From Grifola frondosa (Eukaryota; Basidiomycota; Agaricomycetes; Polyporales; Grifolaceae): a stretch of 64,000 nucleotides of DNA. The position numbers were made by a program, and so were the translations under genes. The notes under the pieces were generated by a model. It was not told the DNA's origin. It was given only the letters and a program-made list of their open reading frames with translations, and did no database searches. Numbering within the stretch: position 1 is the first letter of the stretch; each line of letters opens with the position of its first letter. The DNA is taken from assembly GCA_001683735.1 (NCBI GenBank), contig LUGG01000023.1:62001-126000 (forward strand), given 5' to 3'. Below are positions 21,230 through 31,638 of this stretch, piece by piece.

Positions 21230-21485
21230 GGTCGCGACGTGCTAGAGAGCGGGGAAGAGACAGCGGCGGAAGAGACAGGCGGGAAGAGACAGCGGCGGGC
21301 AGAGACAGCAGCGGGCAGAGACAGCAGCGGGGAAGAGAGCGCGGGAAAGAGGGCGGGGAAGAGAGCGGCGGGAAGAGACAGCGGCGCAGACAGCAGTGGG
21401 GAGAGAGGCGTTGGGAGGAGAGGCGTAGGGGAGCCATCGGGGGGAGAGAGTGTAGTAGGCGGAGAGGTGCCAGCTCGAAGGCTGA
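21230..21485 (+). repeat. Purine-rich GGGAAGAGACAGCGGCGG microsatellite-like tract
   Basis: About 250 bases of G/A-rich sequence built from irregular copies of GGAAGAGACAGCGGCGG and GGCAGAGACAGCAGCGG. Frames through it encode only low-complexity Arg/Glu/Gly. It separates the minus-strand and plus-strand genes of the KDZ element. Confidence 0.75.
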
Positions 21486-21499
21486 ACTAAACTCCGACG

Positions 21500-22410
21500 G
21501 CCCGTGCGTGGGAGTTGATGCCGAATTCGGCACTCAGGTGACTGGGCGCCGAGTTGTGACCACTTTGGCGCTCAGGTGACTGGGCGCTGAGTTGCCACTT
21601 TGGCGCGGAGCTTGAACACCTTCTCACGCACGGGCCATCCAGGCGCTCATTCCTCTGACTTCCGCCTCTGCCTTCTTCCTCATTCCCCTTCCCAATCTGT
21701 GCTCTCCTCACCGCTTTTTGCTCGCTGCTCGCTGTTCGCGTTCTCCATTCTGGCGCGTGCCCGCCCCCGACGTCACGTTATCGACTGCCTTCCCATTCCT
21801 TCCCCTCTTGCTTCTCACTTCTCTTGCTGCTGCTCGCTGTTCGCCTCGATTCTTCGGCGCACGCCCCGGCGTCAACATACTTGGTAAGTTTCCATTCACG
21901 TCGCGCCTACGTTGACTGATACGCTGGTCAACAGCGCGACTTCTTCTTTCACAGGTCTTCGACGCGGCGCGTGAAGGGCTGGTCCATACCAACCCTCCAC
22001 TGCCGTATACACCTTGGGCCCAGTAGACACCGTCTGCTGTGTGCCTGGTCGTTGTCGCTCGTACATTGTACGTCCCATCCCGTTCGTGGTGCCGATTCTT
22101 GCCTCCCTCAGCTTCGTGGTCTCTGGTGGTTCCCCCTCCCCCCTCGCCTCCCCTGTGTATCCTCGGTTCCCTCCCATCTCAAGGCTCCGTAGGCATGCGC
22201 GTTGATTCGGCTTGTTCCTTCAGGTATGATTCAATTCTTCTTTCTAGGAGTTTCTGTGCGCTAATCGTGTGTGCTTGGTGATCGGTCTCGATTGTAGCTA
22301 CATCACTTGTTGTAGTAGTGTTCGGTCATCCAATATACCTTTTTTGTTCTGTGTAGGTCTTAGAACGTAGTACATGTGTTTCTTCGGGCGCTGACAATAA
22401 GAAAAGAATC
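21500..22410 (+). promoter_or_regulatory. Upstream region of the plus-strand KDZ cargo genes
   Basis: Includes two close copies of a CACTCAGGTGACTGGGCGC motif at 21531-21588, then pyrimidine-rich sequence with intron-like GTAAGT and CAG pairs near 21880-21955. It reads like a promoter and a spliced 5' untranslated leader for the gene at 22411. No protein-coding gene is seen. Confidence 0.45.
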
Positions 22411-24617
22411 ATGTCGCGCCATCTTCAGGAGATTTCTCCTGAGCCAAGGCCTCGTCCCACCAATGAACCCTCGATCGTGAGGGTCCATGATGTAGCATTG
22501 AAGCGCACCCACAAATTGCGTGCGTTTCTTTGTCATTTCTTTTTTGCGAACGATCTTCAATTTTCAAATTTTGAATTAGGTTCCGGGCAAAAGGTCCACG
22601 CTTTCGATGCACTTGTGGCCGCCGAGAGTCTCAGCGATACATGTCTGTGGACCACGCCCAATATGACGTGGGTGCCGAAGTTCCCTCTCGCTCGCCATGG
22701 TCTCCTAGAGATCATGCATGACGGCCGCTTCGGCCTCCATGAATACTCTCGCTGGCCACAATATTATTCTCAAAACATCATTCACTGCGCTTGCATCCCC
22801 AGCACTGCTTCCCCTGAGTTCGCGCCGGCCGTTCTCTTCCGACACATTCGCGAAGAGGATTTCGAACGCGATAAGGAATGCGGGATCCAGGGCGTTGGAT
22901 TCCTGTGGCCGCAGCTTATGTCCGAGCTGTTTCAAGGAGCCGAGCAAATCATCCAACGCTGGGACCGTTCAGCCATGAACCACAAGGCACGCCGTGCGCC
23001 TGGAGACAGGATGAAGCTGGCGCTTCACAACTCGATGGATCGTCTGCGTCGGCTGCCTTCTGGATGGGAGACCGTACTTGTGATAGCTGCTCAGTCCAGC
23101 GGCTCTCCCTCGAGCTAGCAGGTTTCATTACCTGGAACGAAGTTGTTGCTGCGCGGTGGGAAGATCCGTCGTTCGCCACGCGCGATGTGCTCCCCTCCTC
23201 GGCGCGTTCACGAACTCTCCCACCACGGCCATGATGTTCCACCGCGTCGGCTTACCTGTGTGGCTGATCCAGCAGCACACGCGCTCGCTCGTCATCTACG
23301 ACATCGTGGAACCAGTCGGCCTGCCATTCGACATGGACAATAACCCTACCCGTCCGTCATTGGTCAACATTTTCGACAACGGCCAAGGCATTGTGGCAGC
23401 GCCGGGCTACTGGACCGAGCTTATCCAGCATGCCTTGATGAAGAACATCGGCGACCGTCGTCTTGGATCTCTCCTCCCCCCTGCTCGTGAACAAGTCGTC
23501 AAGCGTCAGAAGCTCGACGAAGGCGCTGCTCAGCGGCGCTCCAAGTCAACTCATCGAGGCCCGAGGCGATCGCGCAGGAAGGCCGCTGCCGCAGGCAAGG
23601 AGAATCGCAGCGATGAGTCCGCTTCGGGCGAGCCCATCAGTCCGCCGCCTACCGTCGTCACCAATCTCACCCATCCGGCCGTGATGCATTATCCTCCCGT
23701 TCCCCTCGTCGGCATGTCTTCGCCGTGGATGCGTGCATTGCAGAGCATCTCTCCTGTCCCCCCTTCGGAGGACGCACATAGGTTTTTCTATCCGCCTCCT
23801 TTTCTCTTGTCCTCCATGCCGGGGGTTAACCCAGCTGACGAGGACGAGGTGCTGAAGATCACGCGGTACATCCACAGTTTGGCACGCATTCGCTCGTTCT
23901 GTCGCTCCCGCATAATGGAGCCCACCCTTTCTGGCGACCCCCTCACGCTCACGCAATGGCGTGATGCCCTTTGGGGCGAATATCTGTACGATCCGCATGC
24001 CGTCCCCCCTCTAAAGGTCTCTCCGGCCGTTGAGAGGCGCCACAACTCGAAGGTGGACGCTCGCCGACTTTTTGGGAAAGTTGGCCGCATCCCGACCTAC
24101 TTCTCTGACGATGAGCCCATTGTCAGTGGCATCACGGTCTCGACAACGGTGGCTCGCGATGACCCCGCCTTCGTGGGCTACTCCTCTGGGAGTGCCACGA
24201 AATCAACTTCAGGGGAGAGTTGTTGGCTGTGGATGAGGTGCTCCTCGGATCCGCTACGTGGTCGCCGTTGGCTAGGTGGGCTCGGGAGAAGGAGGTTGCG
24301 AAGGTCTGGACAGCAGCTGGGGGTACAGCGGTGAGCGTGGTGCCATTGGACTTCGAGACGGCGGAGAGAGCTATCGATGGCGTGTACCGTCCCCAGGCAG
24401 CACGCGCAGCAGGGATACCGTCGTCGCATTCGTCTCGGTCCTTGCGTCCTGGCCATCGCTCCCGCGTGAGCTTGCTGTGCAGCCTGCTTGGCTTCAGACA
24501 TGTTCGAGCGAGGAGCTTGCGCGCGCTCAGGACAATGCAGTATTGTTTTACACGCAGTCCTTCGGAAGAGTGTTCCATCGTTTGCCGACGCCGCCCGTGT
24601 TCATGAACTTGGATTAG
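22411..24617 (+). pseudogene. KDZ cargo gene 1, unknown family, frameshifted
   Basis: Starts MSRHLQEISPEPRPRP. Blocks include KFPLARHGLLEIMHDGRFG, CGIQGVGFLWPQLMSELF, CDSCSVQRLSLELAGFITW, LGAFTNSPTTAMMFHRVGLP with VWLIQQ, and a basic segment RRSKSTHRGPRRSRRKAAAA. The CDSC stretch and the phrase about FHRVGLPVWLI resemble a family of hypothetical proteins common in agaricomycetes, but I know of no function. The frame must change near 23075 and near 23190 (a CCCCTCC run), and again near 24190, so this copy is damaged. No clear start other than the first ATG; the end is near 24617. Confidence 0.55.
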
Positions 24618-25073
24618 TGTAGTGCGGACGTCATAGTTTTTGTTTGCTATGCTCATTGTATGCCTTGCTGTTAGCGTATGCTGCTCTCATTTCGTCTTTG
24701 CTTTCGCGCTGCCTGTGGATCGACGCTTCGCTCCTCAGGCACTTCCATTTGGTCCTTCGTCGTGATCGTGCTGGATCTGGACTTTTCGGGCGCTCTTGCT
24801 TGCCGCTTTCCTGGGTGGATCGAGTTTTTCTTGCGGCTGGATGTATTATTCTGCAGTTATCGGAATTGATCGTTGTTTCTTTCTTTCACCGTCTCCTCGG
24901 AGACCGTCGGGCTTGTTTTGAGATTGGCTACCGGGTAAGGCGGATTTCCGACACTGAACAATGCCTTCCAGGATCTCTTGCTCTCTGGCACAGTAGCTTT
25001 CTGCGGCGGGAACCTTTGGTGAGACATTGTCCCTGCGTTGAACTCATGTACTGATGATTACGCCGTAGAAAAG
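24618..25073. other. Spacer between KDZ cargo genes 1 and 2
   Basis: Pyrimidine-rich sequence with T runs. One long frame exists but its composition is that of untranslated sequence. It probably contains the end of gene 1 and the leader of gene 2. Confidence 0.35.
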
Positions 25074-27029
25074 ATGGGGAAGACAAAATGGCGCCCTGAA
25101 GAACTGGCCTTCTTGCTGGAGGCTCGCAATTCACAGGAGGTAATTGACTTACTCAACGGGGGAGAGACTGGTAGCCAGCGAGCGGCTGCGACTTGCATCA
25201 CTCAGCGATACCGCGACCACTTTGGCGACACTCCCTTTCAGGCTGAGAGCGCCCAAGAATTCACGGTACGATTGGCAGGTGCGAAGCGCAAGAATCGGTC
25301 ACGAATGGTTCGTCTTGAGGGGAGTCCGTTGAAGAAGCAGAGGCTCGTCTGGAGGGTATTGCCAAGGTACGAGGTGCCTGGCATTGAACGATCAATACTA
25401 ATGCCTTACTTAGCGCATCTACAACTGGGTGAAGAATGCCAGCGAGAAGCGCAAGCGCACGAAGGCTACTGTGGTGCCGCCTGTGCCAATGGCCAGTACG
25501 CCAGCCCGCAAGCCCAGCGCGCTGGACATCTACAAGAAACAGCATCCGGATCGCCCTCAAGCTGAAGTCAGCACGGGAACCGACGGACGCGCTAGAGCCA
25601 ACATTGGTAAATGGGCCTCCGAAGCCAAAGCCCGATTCGACCAGCTGAGCCCGGAGGAGAAAGCTGCCTTCGCGCAGGAAGCGGAGACTCAAGGGAAGGC
25701 ACTCGAAGCTGAACTCGCAGCTCTTGGCCCTGAAGGCATTCGCGCGCGGTAAGTCAATTAGATTTCTGTGCGGGATAATTCTTACGGCGTGCACAGGAAA
25801 GCTTCCTCGATGCCAGACTGGTTGGAAGCTTGTGCACGAGGATGGTATGATCAAACTGGTTGGGTAGGGTTCTACATCGCGGGCGGCGTTGATGCCAATG
25901 GGAATCTACAAGCATATGCGTGAGTCCGTTTAAACTCGTTACTGGTTGATTCGGCTGACTCACATGTAGAACAAGCATTGGCAAGGATGCAGCGGGCTGT
26001 GACTTCGAAACGCGGCTGTGCGCTCTTGCAGGTTGGCCTTCCGACCGTATTCGCGGCAAATTCACAGAGTTTTTATCCGACTTATTCAAACGTGAGTATC
26101 AGTCGTGTTCAATCGGCATTCTCCTCAATTGATCCTATACTACAGCACCGCCGCCTTCGCCGCCTCGCACACACGAGCGTCGTGCTCCACCTTGCCGAGC
26201 AAGGTGACGAGCTCTCTGGCGCATTGGCTGCGTCCCAGCCATCGCCTTCTCCCCCACGAGACACCTCGCCGGAGCTCTACCAACCGGAATCACCCCAACA
26301 TCCGTCCCATCGCCTGCTCGCACGCGTGAGAACTCACAGGAGGTTTCGCGACCAGCATCTCCTCAACCATCCGTCCCTCGCCTACTTGTGTGCGACAGAT
26401 CCCGCAGGATGTTTCTCAACCGGCATCCCCTCAACCTTCGTTATCACAGGCAGTCGTGGCGGAGATCGTGCACAAGGGTGCGTATTCCTCGTGATCGATC
26501 ATTCAGGATTAGCTAACACATGAACTTGACTCACAGCGATCCAAGGTAAGCTTGCAATAATGTTGATGAGGCAATCTACTAACGAGCGCAATGTAGAAAC
26601 CTTGACTGACGGAAACCAGCGACGCGCAAGAAGTCGAGGAAGTCCAAGTCAAAGAAATCCAAATCAAAGAAATCAAAGTCTGTTGATAACGGTACGTAGT
26701 TGACCACATTCTTCATACATTCTCATCTACAACATAATATTACAGACCCCGCTTCAGCCGCCAAATCTTCTGGCACCGCGCGCGTTGCAAAGCCAGTACG
26801 AACGGTCCAGCCTGTGGACACTTCATTGATTATTCGAGCTCCACGGGAGCGGAAACCTTCAGGTCGCCTTCTTGGCGAAGATCCGTAAGTGAAATATTCT
26901 GTCAATCAACAGACTAGAAAGAACTCACTTACGGTGCAGGGTGCAGACTACTGTCGCTCTGCAAAAGCGGAAGGCGCGCAGAGCCTCGAGTCGCTTGAAC
27001 CGAAGTCGACGAAGCGTCGCCGCGGGTGA
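25074..27029 (+). CDS. KDZ cargo gene 2: HMG-box-like DNA-binding protein
   Basis: About seven exons with introns near 50 bases. Exon 1 (MGKTKWRPEELAFLLEA) has a Trp-rich, Myb-like opening. Exon 2 gives RIYNWVKNASEKRKRTK and then an HMG-box-like block: PSALDIYKKQHPD..WASEAKARFDQLSPEEKAAFAQEAE. Next come GWYDQTGWVGFYIAGG and CDFETRLCALAGWPSDRIRG. The later exons hold a Lys/Ser run (RKKSRKSKSKKSKSKK) and a basic end KSTKRRRG, likely nuclear localisation signals. The middle exons (26105-26560) are Pro-rich and their junctions are uncertain. Such a nuclear DNA-binding protein could shape the element's own expression or target choice; that is inference. Confidence 0.6.
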
Positions 27030-27472
27030 ACTTCACGCAGCTACCTTCCACTAAATTCCGTAGCTACGTTATCGTATTCTTGTCGTAGTTACTTGGTTCC
27101 CGACTGTGACAAGAGTGATACAGCTCGACAGGCAGCCGGTGTCCGTGGGATAAGATCTGCTGTCCCGGGCGTTGGTGGATAAATGAGTGATCTTGATATT
27201 TCCGGTATGTTTTGAAATTAATCTTGAGGTGATCGATCTTCACGGGCACTTAGAAACACGGCAGGGAAGTTTCGTCGTTCCGTGCCCTGAAAGTGTGGTC
27301 GAGCTGCAGCGTTATCGCGTATTTGCTTCCTCCAACGCATCGGCCGATGCGCTCTTCCGCCTTCTGGAGAAATTTGACATGGCGCGATCCAGGCTGCGTA
27401 TGTTATAATCTATCTGACTTCGTGTGTTTCTCTTCTCGTGCATGTCCATCCCTCACTATTCTCACATTTCCC
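27030..27472. other. Spacer between KDZ cargo genes 2 and 3
   Basis: No gene is supported. It contains the end of gene 2 and the promoter and leader of gene 3. Confidence 0.35.
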
Positions 27473-29924
27473 ATGCCTTCTAAATACTCTAACGCTCTCA
27501 GGACTCTCTGCGAGGAGGGTTCGAAAGAATATCGCCCTAAAGACAGCCCGAAAGTTTGCCCTACTTGCGGCAACGGCGGCAAGATCATCTGTAAGTTGGC
27601 GTTCGCCAGCGAGCATGCGGGCGAATGGTTCTTTAAGGTATGTTTCTACTTACTTAGACGCACTGCGGGGCTCATTTGCTGTCCATCAGTGCACGTACAA
27701 AAATTTCGAGAAGAACAAGTACTGCGATTGGTTCTCCTGGACCGGGGCAGCTCCCTCTCCATCGAAGATTGCCGCCATTCAGGCACTCATTGCCGATGAA
27801 GAACGTATTCGCCTGGAGGCCGATGCGAATCGTCTGGGAGCGACGGCGGAACGCGCCCGGGTTGCTGAAGAGAAGGCGGGTGCGCGCGAGGAGGTGGCTA
27901 AGGTGCGGCACGAGAGGGCGTGGTGACGGCGCGAGCGGCACAAGAACGAGCAGACCGTGCTTTGGCGACGAAACTGCAAAGTGATTTGGATAACGAGGTA
28001 AGCGAGAGATCAATATGCGGTAATTCACACTAAACCTAGTGAATCTTAGGGATGTTTGGGGAAGCGTCGCGCTTCGATGGACCTCACAGAGGGCATCCCT
28101 GAGAAAAAAAGGCTGGTTGAAGAGGGTGCTAGCCCCCAGGTAAGTGATAACCTACCCTCAAATGAACTCCTGCTGACTGCTACTGCATAGACGACAGGTT
28201 CGTCGAGCGGTGTGACTCCATCCGGGCTTGGATGGTCCAGCTCGCAGGTGAGCCTCAATCCTTGCGTTACGTGTTACAGAACTAATCATACATTGATCAA
28301 GCCCACGGCTTCTACTCCTGGCACGTCAGCTACGAGCCCTACCGACTCCTTGAAGGGTAAAGGCAAAGGCAAGGCGTTGTCGTCTCGCAAGACACCCGCC
28401 ATCAATGCCATCGTCCGCGTGCCCACTATGACTCGAATTCCTAAGCCGGTGACGTTCCCCCTCCTCAGCCAGACGTTTAACGAGAGGGTCGCGACCTCGG
28501 GTACCGCGCCATCTGCTGGTGATCACTCTTCTGGATCGGCGTCTCTCCCGCGCAGTTTTTTCGTCCCTTCCACGCCCTCGGATGGACCATCTCCTCCTAT
28601 CAAGGCGGCTCGCATCGTACGCATCACGACTGGCACTAGGCCGGTCACCCAGCCTCTCACCCAGAAGTCCAACGACGTGTTTGGCCCTTCCACTCCTCGG
28701 ATGGACCGTCTTCTCCTACCAAGGCAGCTCGCATCGTACGCATAACGACTGGCACTAAACCGGTCACTCAGCCCCTCTTCACTCAGAAGTCCAGCGAGAA
28801 GACGGCGACTGGGGCATCGGCTGGCAGCGCTCCTCCTGACTCCGCGTCTCGCTCTAAGAGCACTTTTTTGTCCCTTCCACGCCCTCGGATGGACCATCTT
28901 CTGCCAGCAAGAGAGCTCGCATCGTACGCACCTCGACCCTCTCGCGCCTCCCAATCCCCATTACACGGACGCCAGTCACGCCAAAGGCGTCCGTCGTTCA
29001 TACCACTGGCCCAAGCTATGCCCGCTCTCCCTCTCCCGCTCGTAGCGTCATCTCTATCTCTTCCGATTCGGATGCTGAGCCGACGTTGGATATTGGCGCG
29101 GCGGTCGATGCAGCAATCTCGGACACCTTTCCCACTCAAAAAGTGTGGATGACGGCGGCACGCAAGGTGTATACCTCCCTCGCATGCGAATTCCTGAAGC
29201 AACAGACATCGAAGGAGCACAGCCCTTCAAGCGGGAACGACAGCGGCAAGGAGAATCGCCACCCCCGCTGCTCGCAGCGGAGGAGGCGATCGGGCCCGAT
29301 GACAACGATGCATTACCCCGTTCATCGCAGGTCAACTCCAGCCCGGAGTTGGTGGCTGGTCTTCGAACTGACAAGGACCCCTTGCCTCCCTCTTTACAGA
29401 AGAGATGTCGGGTGGGCATGCTTCGGACCTCTACACTTCCGACGAGGATCCCCTCGACAAGTTGACATGGGATGAGTCGGACGAGGAGTTTGAGCCGGAA
29501 AGGGGCGGCATGAGGTCCTCATCTTCTGAGCCGGAATGGGCGATGTCGACGGAGCAGGACTGGTTCGCGCTCGAAATTTACGTGTGGAACCAGGTATGTC
29601 CGGTTGCTAATTCTCTCGAGCGCGAACTCACATTCACGTTAGTCGGGCAAGCGACCACGGCCGTTCTATATCACTGTCCCTCGTGAAGGGAAAATCAGCA
29701 TCGCGCGACTTCCAATCGTTTTAAAGTGCTTTACCGATGCTAATGTTGTGCATTTCCAGCGTTGGAACCCGGTGATGCGGATATGGGAGGCGAATAAACT
29801 TACGGACGCTTTCTGGGTCCACTGCGAGCTGCGGCGAACACTCATCCTACGTTTTCCTGGGGTGGATCCGTGCACCGGGATGGAGGACTTCCTTCACAAG
29901 TTGGACAGGGAGTCCATGTTGTAG
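27473..29924 (+). pseudogene. KDZ cargo gene 3: GRF zinc-finger, coiled-coil, SIM-containing protein
   Basis: Starts MPSKYSNALRTLCEEG. The first two exons encode a GRF-type zinc finger: CPTCGNGG, EWFFK, then after a 51-base intron CTYKNFEKNKYCDWFSW. GRF fingers bind single-stranded nucleic acid in several repair enzymes. A helical coiled coil follows (IAAIQALIADEERIRLEAD..AERARVAEEKAGAREE). A one-base frame change lies near 27922. Then come short low-complexity exons, a tripled internal repeat (28565-28940), a SUMO-interaction-like VISISSDSDAE at 29047, and an acidic stretch. The last exon has YITVPREGKISIARLPIV..VMRIWEANKLTDAFWVHCELR and stops at 29922-29924. The tail family is unknown to me. 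Confidence 0.6.
28565..28940 (+). repeat. Imperfect internal repeat in the GRF gene
   Basis: Copies at 28565-28670, 28685-28792 and a shorter one at 28871-28940, each beginning CCCTTCCACnCCTCGGATGG and containing GCTCGCATCGTACGCA. The protein repeats are Ser/Pro/Thr-rich with an AARIVRITTGT core. Small differences in length between copies put them in different frames. Confidence 0.7.
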
Positions 29925-30099
29925 GAAGGTATGTTGTTTATATTCAATGCCTGTGCTGCACACTAACCGTTGACAATGCAGAAGTCTACTTAAAATAGAA
30001 TACAGAATGTGATGTTGATATTTTGTCTGATGTTCAAACCGCGTGCAAGTGTGAGAGGTATAGGTGAGTCATTCTCAGTCATGGCGTAGCTACGGGTGG

Positions 30100-30760
30100 G
30101 GATGCGAGCGTCGTCGTCGGATACATGTTGCGGCGTCGGATACATGTTGCGCCGTCACGGCACTTACTGTATGATGGCCACGGGCGAGGATAGTGCGTCG
30201 TCGTCGGATACATGTTGCCGTGTCGGATACATGTTGCCATGTTGGATACATATGGCGGCGTTGGGCACTTGGTGTATGATGGGTCCGGCGTGGCTACGAG
30301 CGAGGATGGGAGCGTCATTGTCGGATACATGTTGCCGTGACGGATACATATGGCGGTGTCGGGGCACTTGGTGTATGGTGGCCACGGGCAAGGATGCGAG
30401 CGTCGTCGAGGATACATGTTGCCGTGACGGATACATATGGCGGTGTCGGGGCACTTGGTGTATGGTGGCCACGGGCAAGGATGCGAGCGTCGTCGAGGAT
30501 ACATGTTGCCGTGACGGATACATATGGCGTGTCGGGGCACTTGGTGTATGGTGGCCACGGGCAAGGATGCGAGCGTCGTCGAGGATACATGTTGCCGTGA
30601 CGGATACATATGGCGGTGTTGGGGCACTTGGTGTATGGTGGCCACGGGCAAGGATGCGAGCGTCGTCGAGGATACATGTTGCGGCATCGGATACATCTTA
30701 CGGTGTCAGGCAACGATACATATGGTATGTACAATCTATATTGTATGTACGATCTATATA
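30100..30760 (+). repeat. Minisatellite with 87-base units, KDZ right subterminal
   Basis: Unit starts at 30324, 30411, 30498, 30584 and 30671 are spaced 87, 87, 86 and 87. Each unit contains GATACATGTTGC and GATACATATGGCG. Degenerate copies of the same words extend back to 30119. Frames through it are translated repeats with no gene character. Together with GATACA words at the left end these look like transposase-binding subterminal repeats. Confidence 0.85.
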
Positions 30761-30830
30761 CACCTCGGAATATGTATCTATTTTTGTTCTACTCCATCTA
30801 CTTTCTGTATCCGGCCAACTGAAGTCCCTC

Positions 30831-31271
30831 GATTGGGCCGCGGACGCCAACGACCGCCGTTCCATCACGGGGTACGTCTATCTCATTTCCGGCGCTGCCG
30901 TGTCTTGGTCCTCGAAAAAGCAGTCGTCGACTGCGCTTTCGAGCACTGAGGCCGAGTACATGGCGATGGCCGCCGCGACGAAGGAAGCGCTGTGGTTACG
31001 CACCTTCCTGGCCGAGATAGGGCAGCTGCCGAAGCTGTCAACCTTGTTACTTGCCGACAATCAGTCTGCGATGGCCCTCGCGAAGAACGCAGCGTTCCAC
31101 GACAGGACGAAGCACATCGCGGTGCGGCACCACTTCATTCGGGACCACCTGGAGGAAGGGGATATCCGGGCTGAATATGTCCCCACTGACGATCAAGTCG
31201 CCGACGTGCTAACGAAGGGTCTCGCTCGCGAGAAACATGTTCGGTTCACTGAAGGGATGGGATTGCAGTAG
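30831..31271 (+). pseudogene. copia RNase H, 3' part
   Basis: Resumes at the KDZ target duplication (GATTGGG) with DWAADANDRRSITGYVYLI, then SWSSKKQSSTALSSTEAEY and LLADNQSAMALAKN, HHFIRDHLEEGDIRAEYVPT and VADVLTKGL, ending at TAG 31269-31271. These are the RNase H landmarks of copia, with the Glu of STEAEY and Asp of LADNQ in place. The frame is open over this stretch; it is only the 3' half because the KDZ insertion separates it from the polymerase. Confidence 0.9.
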
Positions 31272-31295
31272 GGTCCACGTCCCACTGAGTGGGCG

Positions 31296-31638
31296 TGTTG
31301 AAAGGAGGCGGGGGTCCAGCGGGACATGGACTCGTTCTAGGCTTATGGCGCTGTGGCGTGCTTCTCTCGAAACACGAGGCTACTGTACAGCTGGACTGAT
31401 TAGGTAATCTCGTACTTACACGCAGAAGTTTTCACCGGCGATACCTCAGCTCTTTGCCACTATTCGTGACAACGGAGACTGAGGTATGTTCTTTTAGTTA
31501 CACCCTAGAGTATTCCGACACTAATTATCCGTAGATTTATTGTGTCTACTCTAGGTATATATATATAGCTCTTTGCCACTATTCGTGACAACGGAGACTG
31601 AGATTTATTGTGTCTACTCTAGATCACTCCGTTCAAAA
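31296..31638 (+). repeat. 3' LTR of the copia element
   Basis: Matches the 5' LTR throughout except one G missing from the run near 31310. The intron-containing/spliced duplicated segment is at 31448-31622, with the intron-like part at 31484-31534. Just upstream GAGTGGGCG is a weak polypurine tract. The target duplication AGAAG follows at 31639-31643. Confidence 0.92.

Larger units (their letters stand above)
15086..30830 (-). mobile_element. KDZ DNA transposon, 15.7 kb, with accessory genes
   Basis: Flanked by the direct repeat GATTGGG (15079-15085 and 30831-30837), the copia RNase H target. Ends align as inverted repeats over 25 bases, with a core TTCAGTTRGCCRGATACA matching 16 of 18. Inside are a KDZ transposase (minus), a second minus-strand gene, three plus-strand genes and repeat arrays near both ends rich in GATACAT. 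KDZ elements are large basidiomycete cut-and-paste transposons with a CxC2 cysteine domain; the target-site duplication, terminal repeat and transposase here agree with one another. Confidence 0.88.
4911..31638 (+). mobile_element. Ty1/copia LTR retrotransposon, split by two nested DNA transposons
   Basis: Two near-identical LTRs flank it: 4911-5254 and 31296-31638, the only difference seen being one G in a G run. A 5-bp target duplication AGAAG occurs at 4906-4910 and 31639-31643. Between them, in copia order, lie gag with a zinc knuckle, aspartic protease, integrase, reverse transcriptase (YVDDM) and RNase H. The body is interrupted at 6694-12410 (Plavaka) and 15086-30830 (KDZ); without them it is about 5.3 kb, a normal copia length. 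The coding part carries frameshifts and a nonsense codon, so it is not autonomous as it stands. Confidence 0.93.

Noticed and set aside
21162..21579. Arg/Glu/Gly-rich frames on both strands
   Set aside because: They are translations of a purine-rich repeat, not genes.
23546..23998. Minus-strand frame within KDZ cargo gene 1
   Set aside because: Complement of the plus-strand gene, which has the better composition and continuity.
24644..25054. 136-codon frame after KDZ cargo gene 1
   Set aside because: Pyrimidine-rich and without a domain; more likely untranslated sequence between the two genes.
30079..30734. Long frames on both strands reading tandem peptides
   Set aside because: They are translations of the 87-base minisatellite; the repeat explains them.
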